DNA of 64,000 nucleotides from Streptomyces cylindrosporus (GTDB lineage: Bacteria; Actinomycetota; Actinomycetes; Streptomycetales; Streptomycetaceae). The notes under the pieces are model-generated. The model made no database searches. It was not told where the DNA came from and was given only the letters and a program-made list of their open reading frames with translations. Positions 56,367 to 64,000 of the stretch are shown here, one piece after another (position 1 is the first letter of the stretch; each line of letters starts with the position of its first letter). The translations under genes and the position numbers were made by a program. The DNA lies in the NCBI RefSeq assembly GCF_022698165.1, contig NZ_JALDAY010000001.1:682001-746000 (forward strand). The letters are read 5' to 3'.

Positions 56367-56410
56367 GGCGTCAGTATTCAGCAGCTCCGGGCGCCGGGGG
56401 AGCCCTCAAG

Positions 56411-56779
56411 TCACCCGGAGATCACGTCGGTTGACGGGCCGAGGGAGCGTTCGGTGACCCTCTGGAGGTGCCGGGTGAACGTCTCGCGGGTGTCGGGGGT
56501 GAGCGTACGCAGCGCCACCAGGGCCGTGATCACGACGTCGCAGAGCTCGGCCTGGACGTCGTCCCAGGTGTGGGTCACGCCCTTGCGGGGGTTCTGGCCG
56601 GTCGCGCCGATCACCGCCTCGGCGACCTCGCCGACCTCCTCGGACAGCTTGAGCATGCGCAGCAGGAGGCCCTCCTTGCCGCCGAGCGGGCGGTTGCCGT
56701 CCAGCCAGGTCCACAGGGCGTCGATGGAGGACCAGAGGTCGGGGGAGGAGGGCGCGGGTGGGGTGGGGTGATCGGTCAT
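56411..56779 (-). CDS. MazG-like nucleotide pyrophosphohydrolase, 122 aa
   Basis: ATG 56779 (MTDHPTPPAPSSPDLWSSID) is preferred; ATG 56806 gives nine more residues without family character. The MazG-like helix bundle carries LRMLKLSEEVGEVAEAVIGA (EExxE-type metal ligands) and WDDVQAELCDVVITALVAL (ExxD). Family members hydrolyse nucleoside triphosphates to monophosphates. It is 44 bases upstream of the FadD gene on the same strand and 23 bases after the DoxX stop. Confidence 0.9.
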   Translation of the reverse strand: MTDHPTPPAPSSPDLWSSIDALWTWLDGNRPLGGKEGLLLRMLKLSEEVGEVAEAVIGATGQNPRKGVTHTWDDVQAELCDVVITALVALRTLTPDTRETFTRHLQRVTERSLGPSTDVISG

Positions 56780-56802
56780 GGGCCCAGCCTGCCAAAAAGG
56801 AC

Positions 56803-57369
56803 TCACTCCCCGAACAGCGCCTCCTGCGAGTCGAACTGGTCCGCCGCGTCGTCCAGTTCCGGCTTGTCCAGCCGCCGGTTCCGCGCCCCGACCACCATCG
56901 CCGTCACCGCCGCCGTCGCGCCGAGCGCCGCCGGGACCATCCAGCCGCGGTCGAGGACATGGCCGAGCGCGTGGTCGAGGGAGAGCCGGCCGGGGCCGGT
57001 GACCGCGAGGCCGGCGGCGGCCAGGCCCAGGGTGGCCGCGTACTCGAAGCCGCCCTCCTGGTTGAAGAAGCCGTTGGGCGCGTGCACCGCGGACGCGCCC
57101 GCCATCGCGCCGGCCGCGGCGGCGCCCGCCGCCGGGGTGGCCAGGCCCAGCGCCAGCAGCGTGCCGCCGCCCAGCTCCGCGAGGCCCGCCGTCGTCGCGC
57201 TCGCCTTTCCGGGCGCGTACCCGACGGACTCCATGAACTGGCCGGTCCCCTCGATCCCGTGCCCCCCGAACCAGCCGAGCAGCTTCTGCGCGCCGTGCGC
57301 GGCCAGCACCCCGCCGGTACCCAGCCGGAGCAGCAGCAGACCCAGGTCATGTCGGTTGTAAGCACTCAC
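56803..57369 (-). CDS. DoxX-family membrane protein, 188 aa
   Basis: GTG 57369 (VSAYNRHDLGLLLLRLGTGG) follows GGGAG. Four hydrophobic segments at about residues 9-28, 58-78, 80-98 and 128-150, with the typical HGAQKLLGWFGGHGIEGTGQ and HAPNGFFNQEGGFEYAATLG loops, identify the DoxX/SURF4-like family. Members help with thiosulfate oxidation or membrane redox balance; the function here is not known. It is followed on the same strand by the MazG gene. Confidence 0.92.
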   Translation of the reverse strand: MSAYNRHDLGLLLLRLGTGGVLAAHGAQKLLGWFGGHGIEGTGQFMESVGYAPGKASATTAGLAELGGGTLLALGLATPAAGAAAAGAMAGASAVHAPNGFFNQEGGFEYAATLGLAAAGLAVTGPGRLSLDHALGHVLDRGWMVPAALGATAAVTAMVVGARNRRLDKPELDDAADQFDSQEALFGE

Positions 57370-57510
57370 GACGACTCCCACGAAAGACAGAGACAGAAGA
57401 ACAGGAACAGTCCCCTCCGCGTATCCACCGTCGCACCGTCGACACCCCCGGGACGGGTTCGCGCCGCCGTTCGGGTGGCGGGGCCCGGGGAGCGGTGTGA
57501 ATCTGCTGGC

Positions 57511-57837
57511 ATGACGATTCAGCCAGCCAAACTCAGCGACCCGGCCGTGCGCGCGTTCGTCACCGCCGTCAACGCCCATGACCGCGACGCGTTCATGTCG
57601 CTGCTCACGGACGACGCGACGATGTCGGACGACGGCTCCGACCGGGACCTCGACGAGTGGATCGACCGGGAGATCTTCTCCTCCAACGGCCACCTGGACG
57701 TGGCCAACGAGTCCCAGGGCGGCCGCGCCCTCGTCGCCAACTACCGCAACGACACCTGGGGCGAGATGCGCACCCGCTGGGCCTTCACGGTCGCGGACGA
57801 CGGCAGGATCTCCCGCTTCGAGACCGGGCAGGCCTGA
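57511..57837 (+). CDS. SnoaL-like/NTF2-fold protein, 108 aa
   Basis: A small alpha+beta cone-fold protein: PAVRAFVTAVNAHDRDAFMS and LLTDDATMSDDGSDRDLDEW, ending WAFTVADDGRISRFETGQA. The pattern fits SnoaL-like/nuclear-transport-factor-2 proteins, which act as small-molecule isomerases, cyclases or binding proteins. No catalytic His/Asp dyad can be fixed. ATG 57511 has only a weak ribosome-binding site and may be leaderless. It is divergent from the DoxX gene. Confidence 0.85.
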   Translation: MTIQPAKLSDPAVRAFVTAVNAHDRDAFMSLLTDDATMSDDGSDRDLDEWIDREIFSSNGHLDVANESQGGRALVANYRNDTWGEMRTRWAFTVADDGRISRFETGQA

Positions 57838-57897
57838 CCGTCGTAACGGCGGCAAAGGTCTTGTCTTCGGTCTTGTCTTCGCGTGCGCTCCAACTCC

Positions 57898-57903
57898 TAG
57901 CGT
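57898..57903 (+). promoter_or_regulatory. TAGCGT -10 box of the leaderless aldo/keto reductase transcript
   Basis: TAGCGT is followed by exactly seven bases and ATG 57911, matching the leaderless pattern used by other genes in the window. No clear -35 element. Confidence 0.45.
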
Positions 57904-57910
57904 CTACGGC

Positions 57911-58897
57911 ATGGAGACCAACAGGACCCTGGGTCGCAGCGGTATCGAGGTCAGCGCTCTCGGCTTCGGCTGCTGGGCCATCGGCGGCGAGTGGCAGAAC
58001 ACCGACGGACAGCCCCTCGGCTGGGGCAAGGTCGACGACGACGAGTCCGTACGGGCGGTGCGCCGCGCCCTCGACCTCGGCGTGACCTTCTTCGACACGG
58101 CCGACACCTACGGCACCGGACACAGCGAACGCGTCCTCGGCCGGGCGCTCGGCAAGCGCCGCGCCGATGTCGTGATCGCCACCAAGTGGGGCAACGTCTT
58201 CGACGAGGAGACCCGCACCAGCATCGGCAAGGACGACTCCCCGGGGTACGTCCGCCGGGCGCTGGCCGCGTCGCTGAAGCGCCTCGACACCGATCACGTC
58301 GACCTCTACCAGCTGCACATCTCCGACGCCGACCCGGAGCGCGCCGCCGAACTCCGGGACGTCTGCGAGGAGTTGGTGGGCGAGGGGCTGATCCGCGCGT
58401 ACGCCTGGAGCACCGACGATCCCGCGCGGGCCGCCGTGTTCGCGCAAGGTGAGCACTGCGCGGCCGTGCAGCACGCGGCGAACGTGCTGCAGGACGCGCC
58501 CGAAATGTTCGCGCTGTGCGAGGAGTTGGGGCTCGCCAGCATCAACCGCAGCCCGCTCGCGATGGGGTTGCTCACCGGCAAGCAGGCGGCGGGGCGGACC
58601 CTGGAGGCCGGGGACATCCGCAACACCCCGCCCGCCTGGCTGCCGGGCTTCAAGCAGGGCGCCGGCGCCGACGCGGCCTGGCTCGCGAGGGTCGACGCCC
58701 TCCGCGACATCCTCACCTCCGACGGCCGCACACCCGCCCAGGGCGCCCTGGCCTGGCTGTGGGCCCGCAGCCCGCGCACGATCCCGATCCCGGGCTTCCG
58801 CTCGGTCGCGCAGGCGGAGCAGAACGCCGGTGCCATAGAAAAGGGGCCGCTCACCGCCGACCAGTTGACCGAGATCGACCAAATCCTCCAACGGTGA
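57911..58897 (+). CDS. aldo/keto reductase, 328 aa
   Basis: TIM-barrel NADPH-dependent reductase. Catalytic Asp and Tyr are in GVTFFDTADTYGTGHSERVL (about residues 57-76), the Lys in DVVIATKWGNVFDEE, and the His in VDLYQLHISDADPE. Cofactor binding at the end: PRTIPIPGFRSVAQAEQNAG. Length is typical. It reduces aldehydes or ketones to alcohols. ATG 57911 lies seven bases after TAGCGT. Confidence 0.93.
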   Translation: METNRTLGRSGIEVSALGFGCWAIGGEWQNTDGQPLGWGKVDDDESVRAVRRALDLGVTFFDTADTYGTGHSERVLGRALGKRRADVVIATKWGNVFDEETRTSIGKDDSPGYVRRALAASLKRLDTDHVDLYQLHISDADPERAAELRDVCEELVGEGLIRAYAWSTDDPARAAVFAQGEHCAAVQHAANVLQDAPEMFALCEELGLASINRSPLAMGLLTGKQAAGRTLEAGDIRNTPPAWLPGFKQGAGADAAWLARVDALRDILTSDGRTPAQGALAWLWARSPRTIPIPGFRSVAQAEQNAGAIEKGPLTADQLTEIDQILQR

Positions 58898-58910
58898 CCG
58901 GCCCCACCCA

Positions 58911-58985
58911 AGGGGCGCGGGGCTGTATCGATTTGCGGCTCCGCCGCGTGGGCGCGACCAGCCCCCACACACCCGCGGCCGAACG
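58911..58985. repeat. Streptomyces-type intergenic repeat (copy 2), nested hairpin
   Basis: AGGGGCGCGGGGCTG begins the element and GACCAGCCCCCACAC ends it, matching copy 1 at 5964-6035 in layout. GGGGCTG pairs with CAGCCCC, enclosing a small GCGGC/GCCGC hairpin. It lies between the convergent aldo/keto reductase and ABC ATPase genes and can terminate both. Confidence 0.65.
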
Positions 58986-58986
58986 A

Positions 58987-59718
58987 CTAGTAGCCGCCCT
59001 GATTGCCGTACTGCGCGTACTGCTGCTGCCCGCCGTAAGAAGGCTGCTGCTCGGTCACCGTCAGCTGCCCCGCCTTGATCGTCGCCAGCCGCGGCGCGCG
59101 CCGGGCGATGGACGAGTCGTGGGTGACCATGATGAAGGTCAGCCCGTGCTCGCGCCACAGCCCCTCCAGCAGCGCCATGATGTCGTCGCGGGTGCCCTCG
59201 TCGAGGTTGCCGGTGGGCTCGTCGGCGAGCAGCACCTTCGGCTTCTTGACCAGCGCGCGGGCGATCGCGACGCGCTGCTGCTGGCCGCCGGAGAGCTCGG
59301 CGGGCGCGTGTCCGAGGCGCTCGCCGAGGCCGACGGACCGCAGTGCCTCCGCGGCCCGCTCCCGCCGTTCCGCCGGCTTCACGCCCAGCGGGACCAGGGC
59401 CGTCTCGACGTTCTCCTGGGCGGTGAGCGTCGGGATGAGGTTGAAGGACTGGAAGATGATGCCGATGTTCTCGGCACGCACCCGGGTCAGCTTGGTCTCG
59501 CTGATGCGCGCGAGGTCCACGCCGTCCAGCTCGACGCTGCCCTCGGTCGGACGGTCCAGGCCGCCGATCATCTGCAGCAGGGTGGACTTGCCGCCACCCG
59601 TGGGGCCCTGGATGACGAGCTGGTCGCCGTCCTCGATGGTGAGGTCGATGCCGCGCAGCGCCTCGACCGTCTCCTTGCCCCGCGTGTACCGCTTGGTGAC
59701 GCCGGTGAGTCTGTACAT
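58987..59718 (-). CDS. MacB-type ABC transporter ATPase, 243 aa
   Basis: Walker A GPTGGGKSTLLQMIGGLD (about residues 38-55), Q-loop IGIIFQSFNLIPTL, signature ELSGGQQQRVAIARALVKK, Walker B KVLLADEPTGNLDEGTRDDI and switch His in TFIMVTHDSSIARR. This is the LolD/MacB-like group that drives FtsX-type permeases in mechanotransmission. The C-terminal 25 residues are a Gln/Tyr/Gly-rich tail (PSYGGQQQYAQYGNQGGY), unusual for ATPases. The ATG at 59718 is 97 bases after the permease stop. Confidence 0.95.
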   Translation of the reverse strand: MYRLTGVTKRYTRGKETVEALRGIDLTIEDGDQLVIQGPTGGGKSTLLQMIGGLDRPTEGSVELDGVDLARISETKLTRVRAENIGIIFQSFNLIPTLTAQENVETALVPLGVKPAERRERAAEALRSVGLGERLGHAPAELSGGQQQRVAIARALVKKPKVLLADEPTGNLDEGTRDDIMALLEGLWREHGLTFIMVTHDSSIARRAPRLATIKAGQLTVTEQQPSYGGQQQYAQYGNQGGY

Positions 59719-59815
59719 GGGATCTCCGTGGCTGAAGAAGAACTGAAGAAGGAGAAGAGGGGTGGGGCGCCGCGTCCCGGGGGGAATCGGAGGCGGCGCC
59801 CCGGCACAAGGGGGG

Positions 59816-61282
59816 TTACGAGACGCTGCGCAGGGCGTCGGCCGGGCGCATGCGGGAGGCGCGCCAGCCGCCCATCGCGCCGGCGATCAGGCCGCCGGTG
59901 ACCGCCAGGCCCACCGCGAGCGCGATGGTGGTGAGGGAGACCGGGGCGGAGAGGGCGATCTCCATCGTGCTGGAGGCCGACTGCTGGCCGGGGCCGCCAC
60001 CGCCGGGCCCGCCGCCCATGCCACCGCCGCCACCGGTGTTGCCGAGCTGCGCGGTCAGCTTCGGGCTGATCGCGGTGACCGCGTAGGCGGCCGCCAGGCC
60101 CAGGGCGATACCGAGGCCGCCGCCGATCAGGCCGTTGACCATGGACTCGCCGACGACCTGCCGGGTCACCTTGCGGCTGGGCCAGCCGAGCGCCTTCAGG
60201 GTGCCGAACTCACGCACCCGGCGGGACACCGCCGAGGAGGTCAGCAGCGCCGCCACCAGGAAGGCCGCGGCCAGCACCGCGATGGACAGCCACTTGCCGA
60301 CGCTGGTCGCCAGGTTGGAGGCGGTGGAGAGGGAGCCGGAGACGGTGGAGGCCAGGTCGGCGGAGGTGGTGACCGTCGTACCGGAGATGTTCTTCTGGAT
60401 GGTCTTCTTGACCGTCGAGATCTGCTTGGAGTCGGTCGCCTTGACGTAGATCGTGGTGACCTTGTTCTTCGAGTCGCCCAGCGTCTGCGCCTGCTTCAGC
60501 GGGATGAAGACGTCGGTGGTGGACTCGCTGCTGTCGGGCGTCGCGATGCCGATGACGGTGAACTTGGTGCCGGAGATCTTGAAGGTCGAACCGACCTTGT
60601 ACTTCTTCGACTTGGCGTACGACTTGCTGATCACCGCGACCTTCGCGTCGGTCTGCGAGGCCGTGAACGTCTTGCCCGAGGTGATCTTGGAGGTGGCGAG
60701 CGGGCCGAGGTCCTGGTTGGTGACGTCGATGCCGGCCACCGAGTAGGAGTTGACGCTGAAGTTGGCGCCGCCGCCCTGGACCTGCGGCTGGCCGCCGCTG
60801 CTGCTGCCGGTGCCGCCGCCGGGGCCGCCCTGCTGCTGGCTGCTGCCGCTCGTCGAGCTCTGCGCCTTGCCCTGGGTGAAGGAGCCGTCGACCTTGGTGA
60901 CGTTCAGCGTGATCGCGCCCACTGCCTCGGCCACGCCCTTCTGCGCCGCGACCTTGGTGACCAGCGAGGACGCCAGGGCCTGACCACCCTGGGTCATCAC
61001 CCGGTCCGAGCTCTGGGTGGTCTTGCTGCTCGACTTGGCGTCGAACTTGAAGTTCGGGCCCTGCGAGCTGCCGGCCTTGGGCGCCGACTGTGCCTTGGTC
61101 ACGGTCATGTCGGTGCCGAGACCGTAGAGCGACTTGAGGACCTTGTCCTGAGCCTGAGTCATGCCGGCCGACACCGAGTTGACGGTGATGACCAGCGCGA
61201 TACCGAGCGCCAGACCCAGTGCGATGACCAGAGCCGCCTTCTTTCTGCGGCCCAGTTCGCGCTTGAGATAGATGCCAAACAT
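59816..61282 (-). CDS. FtsX/MacB-type ABC transporter permease, 488 aa
   Basis: ATG 61282 (MFGIYLKRELGRRKKAALV) follows GAGGAA. Helix 1 is at about residues 19-40, followed by a large extracellular MacB_PCD domain (about 40-300) that contains a low-complexity Gly/Ser/Gln insert (QSSTSGSSQQQGGPGGGTGS). Three C-terminal helices follow: about 320-345, 375-400 and 455-475, with the FtsX motif RVREFGTLKALGWPSRKV. A second Gly-rich stretch (about 405-430) lies in the outer loop between them. It works with the downstream ATPase in exporting or sensing cell-envelope molecules. Confidence 0.93.
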   Translation of the reverse strand: MFGIYLKRELGRRKKAALVIALGLALGIALVITVNSVSAGMTQAQDKVLKSLYGLGTDMTVTKAQSAPKAGSSQGPNFKFDAKSSSKTTQSSDRVMTQGGQALASSLVTKVAAQKGVAEAVGAITLNVTKVDGSFTQGKAQSSTSGSSQQQGGPGGGTGSSSGGQPQVQGGGANFSVNSYSVAGIDVTNQDLGPLATSKITSGKTFTASQTDAKVAVISKSYAKSKKYKVGSTFKISGTKFTVIGIATPDSSESTTDVFIPLKQAQTLGDSKNKVTTIYVKATDSKQISTVKKTIQKNISGTTVTTSADLASTVSGSLSTASNLATSVGKWLSIAVLAAAFLVAALLTSSAVSRRVREFGTLKALGWPSRKVTRQVVGESMVNGLIGGGLGIALGLAAAYAVTAISPKLTAQLGNTGGGGGMGGGPGGGGPGQQSASSTMEIALSAPVSLTTIALAVGLAVTGGLIAGAMGGWRASRMRPADALRSVS

Positions 61283-61495
61283 CCCGTTCCTCGAAGGTTC
61301 TTGGCGCCCGCTGTGGGCGCGGCCACAAACTATGGAGAAACCTTTGAGTCGCACTGAGTAAAGGATGTGTCAGAGCTGAGAAAGCGGGGTATGACTTCAA
61401 ATTTTCGTAAGACAGGCAATTCCTAACCTGCGGAGGGGCTGCTGCCAGGAAACCCCTGTTGAGTGGCGCCCAGGAGGATGCAGTACGGTCCCGGG

Positions 61496-62635
61496 ATGCA
61501 CGGTTCCTCTCCGCTCTCCCGGCGTGCCGCTTTCGGCCTTGCCGCCGCCGCGATTCCGCTTGCCGCGGCGACCCCCGCCCACGCGACCACCGTCATCGGC
61601 GGTGCCCGTCTCGCGCGTGCCGGAATTCAGGGCACAGGGCTGCCCAAGAAGCTCACCGCCGCCGCCTGGCTCGTGGCCGACAGCGACAGTGGAGAGGTCC
61701 TCGCCTCTTTCAACGCGCACAAGCGGCTCGCGCCCGCCTCCACGCTGAAGATGCTGTTCGCCGACACGGTGCTGAAGAAGTTCGACCGGACCGAGCGGCA
61801 CAAGGTCGTCGACGCCGAGATCGCCGACGTACCCTCCGGCTCCAGCCTGGTCGGCATCAAGCCCGGGATCACCTACACCGTCGAGCAGCTGTGGCAGGGC
61901 GTCTTCCTGCGCTCCGGCAACGACGCCGTGCACGTCCTGTCCCACATGAACGGCGGGATCGCCAAGACCGTCGCCGAGATGCAGGCCAGGGCCGAGGACC
62001 TCCAGGCCCTCGACACCCATGTCGTCAGCCCCGACGGCTTCGACCACAAGGGCCAGCTCTCCTCCGCCTACGACCTCACCCTCTTCGCCCGGCACGGGCT
62101 CAAGAGCGCCGACTTCCGCGAGTACTGCCACACCAGGACCGCGGACTTCCCGGCCGGCGGCAGGAAGACCTTCCAGATCCAGAACACCGACCGCCTGCTC
62201 ACCGGCGCGTGGGGTGTGAAGACGTACGAGGGACTCATCGGTGTCAAGAACGGTTACACCAGCAACGCCGGCAACACCTTCACCGGTGCGGCCACCCGCG
62301 GCGGCCGCACCCTGCTGGTCACGGTCATGCACCCCAAGAGCGGCTACAACGCCGTCTACGAGGAGACCGCCGCGCTGCTCGACTGGGGCTTCGGGAAGGG
62401 GAGTTCGGCCAAGGCGGTCGGCACCCTGGTCGAGCCGCTGAGCGAGGGCGGGGCGAAGGCGACGCCGACCGGGAAGGCGGCGACCGCGGCGGCCGGCGCC
62501 CCGGGTTCGGCGTCCTCGGGCGATCCCTCGCCGTGGCGGCTGCTGGAGGGCGCCGGCGGCACGGTCGCGCTGCTGGCGGGCGGGGCGTGGGCGCTGCGCA
62601 GACGGCGAAAGGACCGGCCCGGGCAGGCGGATTGA
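61496..62635 (+). CDS. D-alanyl-D-alanine carboxypeptidase (peptidase S11), 379 aa
   Basis: Penicillin-binding protein motifs: SxxK in ASTLKMLFADTVLKKF (nucleophile Ser about residue 82), SxN in FLRSGNDAVHVLSHM, and KNG in IGVKNGYTSNAGNTF (the usual KTG is KNG). An N-terminal signal (SRRAAFGLAAAAIPLAAATP, possibly Tat) and a C-terminal membrane anchor (GGTVALLAGGAWALRRRRK) place it on the outer membrane face. It trims the terminal D-Ala of peptidoglycan pentapeptides. ATG 61496 lies six bases after TACGGT, a leaderless arrangement; ATG 61478 directly behind AGGAGG is less likely. Confidence 0.93.
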   Translation: MHGSSPLSRRAAFGLAAAAIPLAAATPAHATTVIGGARLARAGIQGTGLPKKLTAAAWLVADSDSGEVLASFNAHKRLAPASTLKMLFADTVLKKFDRTERHKVVDAEIADVPSGSSLVGIKPGITYTVEQLWQGVFLRSGNDAVHVLSHMNGGIAKTVAEMQARAEDLQALDTHVVSPDGFDHKGQLSSAYDLTLFARHGLKSADFREYCHTRTADFPAGGRKTFQIQNTDRLLTGAWGVKTYEGLIGVKNGYTSNAGNTFTGAATRGGRTLLVTVMHPKSGYNAVYEETAALLDWGFGKGSSAKAVGTLVEPLSEGGAKATPTGKAATAAAGAPGSASSGDPSPWRLLEGAGGTVALLAGGAWALRRRRKDRPGQAD

Positions 62636-62869
62636 CCCTCGCGGCAGCCGTTCCGTGCACCGGTGCGTACCTCGCGGTCCCACGCGAGATCCACCCCCAC
62701 CCGGTGCGGTGGAACGGCTGCCGCCTCCCCCCTCGGTTTGGCCAGCGGGTACTACGGACTGCGGAACTCCACTACTCCAAGTGTGAAGCTCTTGTGGAGG
62801 AGATTTGAGCATAGGCCCGCGACCGGCCGCAATGGTCCGGATGCTCAAATTCCGCTTGTGCAAGTTGAG
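62636..62869. terminator. 234-base convergent gap with two long hairpins
   Basis: First structure: arms GCGGCAGCCGTTCC (62641-62654) and GGAACGGCTGCCGC (62711-62724), a perfect 14-bp stem with a near-continuing inner stem, and an internal hairpin CTCGCG/CGCGAG at 62671-62676/62683-62688. Second structure: ATTTGAGCAT (62803-62812) and ATGCTCAAAT (62841-62850), a 10-bp stem. They probably terminate the carboxypeptidase and SDR transcripts; no gene is supported here. Confidence 0.6.
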
Positions 62870-63628
62870 TCAGCCGCGCCCGATGTAGGGCATCGCCGTG
62901 GCCATCACCGTCGCGAACTGCACGTTCGCCTCCAGCGGCAGCTCGGCCATGTGCCGCACGGTGCGCGCGACATCGGCCACGTCCATCACCGGTTCCGGCG
63001 CGATCTCGCCGTTGGCCTGCAAGGCCCCGGTCTCCATCCGCGCGGTCATGTCGGTGGCCGCGTTGCCGATGTCGATCTGCCCGACCGCGATGCCGTACGC
63101 CCGCCCGTCCAGCGACAGCGACTTGGTGAGGCCGGTCAGCGCGTGCTTGGTCGAGGTGTAGGCGACGGAGAGCGGCCGGGGCGTGTGCGCCGAGATGGAA
63201 CCGTTGTTGATGATCCGTCCGCCCCGCGGATCCTGCGCCTTCATCTGCCGGAAGGCCGCCTGCGCGCACAGGAACGCCCCGTTGAGGTTGGTGTCCACCA
63301 CATGCCGCCAGGCCTCGTACGGCAGCTCCTCGACGGGCACCCCGCCGGGCCCGAACGTCCCCGCGTTGTTGAACAGCAGGTCCACCCGCCCGAACCGCTC
63401 CACGGCGGCGGCGAACAGCGCGGCGACGTCCTCCGGCTTCGAGACGTCGGTGCGTACGGCGAGACAGGCGCCGTCGGGACCCAGTGCCGCCGTCTCCGCG
63501 AGCGTCTCGGGACGCCGGCCGGCCAGTGCCACGGACCAGCCCGCGTCCAGCAGCTCCACGGCGACGGCGCGTCCGATGCCGGAGCCGGCCCCGGTCACCA
63601 CGGCGATCTTCGCGTTCTTGGTGTTCAT
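62870..63628 (-). CDS. SDR-family oxidoreductase, 252 aa
   Basis: Glycine motif [20 protein letters not shown] (about residues 9-28), [29 protein letters not shown] (catalytic Ser) and [16 protein letters not shown] (Tyr-x-x-x-Lys). Classical NAD(P)H-dependent SDR; Arg residues in [11 protein letters not shown] suggest NADP preference. ATG 63628 ([11 protein letters not shown]) is chosen over the longer 63679 frame; TACGCT lies eight bases upstream of it. Substrate not known. Confidence 0.92.
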   Translation of the reverse strand: MNTKNAKIAVVTGAGSGIGRAVAVELLDAGWSVALAGRRPETLAETAALGPDGACLAVRTDVSKPEDVAALFAAAVERFGRVDLLFNNAGTFGPGGVPVEELPYEAWRHVVDTNLNGAFLCAQAAFRQMKAQDPRGGRIINNGSISAHTPRPLSVAYTSTKHALTGLTKSLSLDGRAYGIAVGQIDIGNAATDMTARMETGALQANGEIAPEPVMDVADVARTVRHMAELPLEANVQFATVMATAMPYIGRG

Positions 63629-63759
63629 GGGCCCGCAGCGTAAGTGAGACTCCGCGATGCGGAACACCCCGTCCACCATCCGGGTGTTGCGTGCCCCCAG
63701 GCGCGTGTCGTCCCCGGCCCGGCCGCCCGCTCCTCCCTGAAATGTGACGGGAGGACAGG

Positions 63760-64000
63760 ATGATCATCAGCTCAGCCAGGCCGCAGGGGCACGCACCGCA
63801 GCTCCGTGCCGCCGCGCGCCGTGTCGGCCGCCGCCGCTTCATGAGCCTCACGGCCGCGGCCGCCGCGCTCGCCTTCGCCGTCGACCTGCCGGCCACCGGC
63901 GCCGCGGCCGCCGCCGAACTCGACGCGGCCCGCATCGACAGCGACCCCTTCACGCTCGGCGTCGCCTCGGGCGATCCCCAGCCCACCTCGGTGGTGCTGT
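63760..64000 (+). CDS. phoD: start of a Tat-exported alkaline phosphatase PhoD (truncated by window edge)
   Basis: ATG 63760 follows GGGAGG at 63749-63754. The N-terminus has a twin-arginine-type signal ([20 protein letters not shown]) and the mature part begins [19 protein letters not shown], the characteristic opening of PhoD-like phosphatases/phosphodiesterases in streptomycetes. These enzymes release phosphate from extracellular phosphodiesters and monoesters and are usually under PhoP control; no PHO box was recognised in the short upstream region. Only 80 codons are present. Confidence 0.85.
   Translation, partial: MIISSARPQGHAPQLRAAARRVGRRRFMSLTAAAAALAFAVDLPATGAAAAAELDAARIDSDPFTLGVASGDPQPTSVVL

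Noticed and set aside
62809..62892. TTG-started short ORF behind GGAGGAG in the convergent gap
   Set aside because: It lies within a palindrome and overlaps the SDR 3' end; the apparent ribosome-binding site is likely chance.
1..64000. CRISPR arrays, tRNA or rRNA genes, insertion sequences
   Set aside because: Reading both strands showed no regular spaced repeats, no cloverleaf with a conserved T-loop, and no transposase-like protein.

Overview
This is a high-GC chromosomal window of a Streptomyces-type actinomycete. The evidence is strong G/C bias at third codon positions, frequent GTG starts, many genes with a TAnnnT -10 box 6-8 bases before the start codon (leaderless mRNAs), and a class A RNase P RNA gene with actinobacterial neighbours. 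No rRNA, tRNA, integrase, transposase or CRISPR array was seen.

0-12 kb: the tail of a cyclase/prenyltransferase-fold protein, a lipoprotein, an F420/flavin oxidoreductase, a cell-wall amidase, a methyltransferase, an MFS exporter with an added C-terminal regulatory-like domain, an SCP2-type thiolase, a second MFS pump and a SigE-family sigma factor with a membrane partner. 12-17.5 kb: a two-component system plus ABC exporter whose kinase and response regulator genes are separated by an oppositely oriented GH54 arabinofuranosidase gene that looks inserted. 17.5-20.6 kb: a MaoC hydratase, Zn-alcohol dehydrogenase and SDR operon resembling steroid side-chain beta-oxidation genes. It shares a 14-bp KstR-like operator with the thiolase gene near 7.9 kb. 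20.6-34.6 kb: core genes (Nif3-like, zinc-ribbon, RNase H/phosphatase fusion, KDPG aldolase, YaaA, RNB ribonuclease) mixed with small regulatory units (XRE, MerR, TetR with two palindromic operators, AraC), ending in rnpB.

34.6-43.06 kb looks like an accessory island, visibly more AT-rich in its first half. It starts right after rnpB with a BsuBI/PstI-type restriction-modification pair. A compact candidate RiPP locus follows: divergent XRE regulator and HD hydrolase, then an operon of a hypothetical protein, a DUF6415-like protein, a radical SAM/SPASM enzyme, a 70-aa precursor-like peptide ending in a two-cysteine tail, and an APH-like kinase. A strong hairpin closes the island at 43,034-43,061. 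This locus is the best candidate for an undescribed system.

43-64 kb: a very large secreted protein (about 2,318 aa) joining a GH92 alpha-mannosidase to a PAP2 phosphatase through FIVAR, carbohydrate-binding-like and FN3 modules; small secreted and membrane proteins; a TetR/DUF2867-like divergent pair; a DUF4232 lipoprotein; an MFS exporter; an acyl-CoA synthetase; MazG-like, DoxX, SnoaL-like and aldo/keto reductase genes; a MacB/FtsX-type ABC transporter; a D,D-carboxypeptidase; an SDR; and the start of a Tat-exported PhoD phosphatase. All functional calls are from reading motifs; no database search was run.
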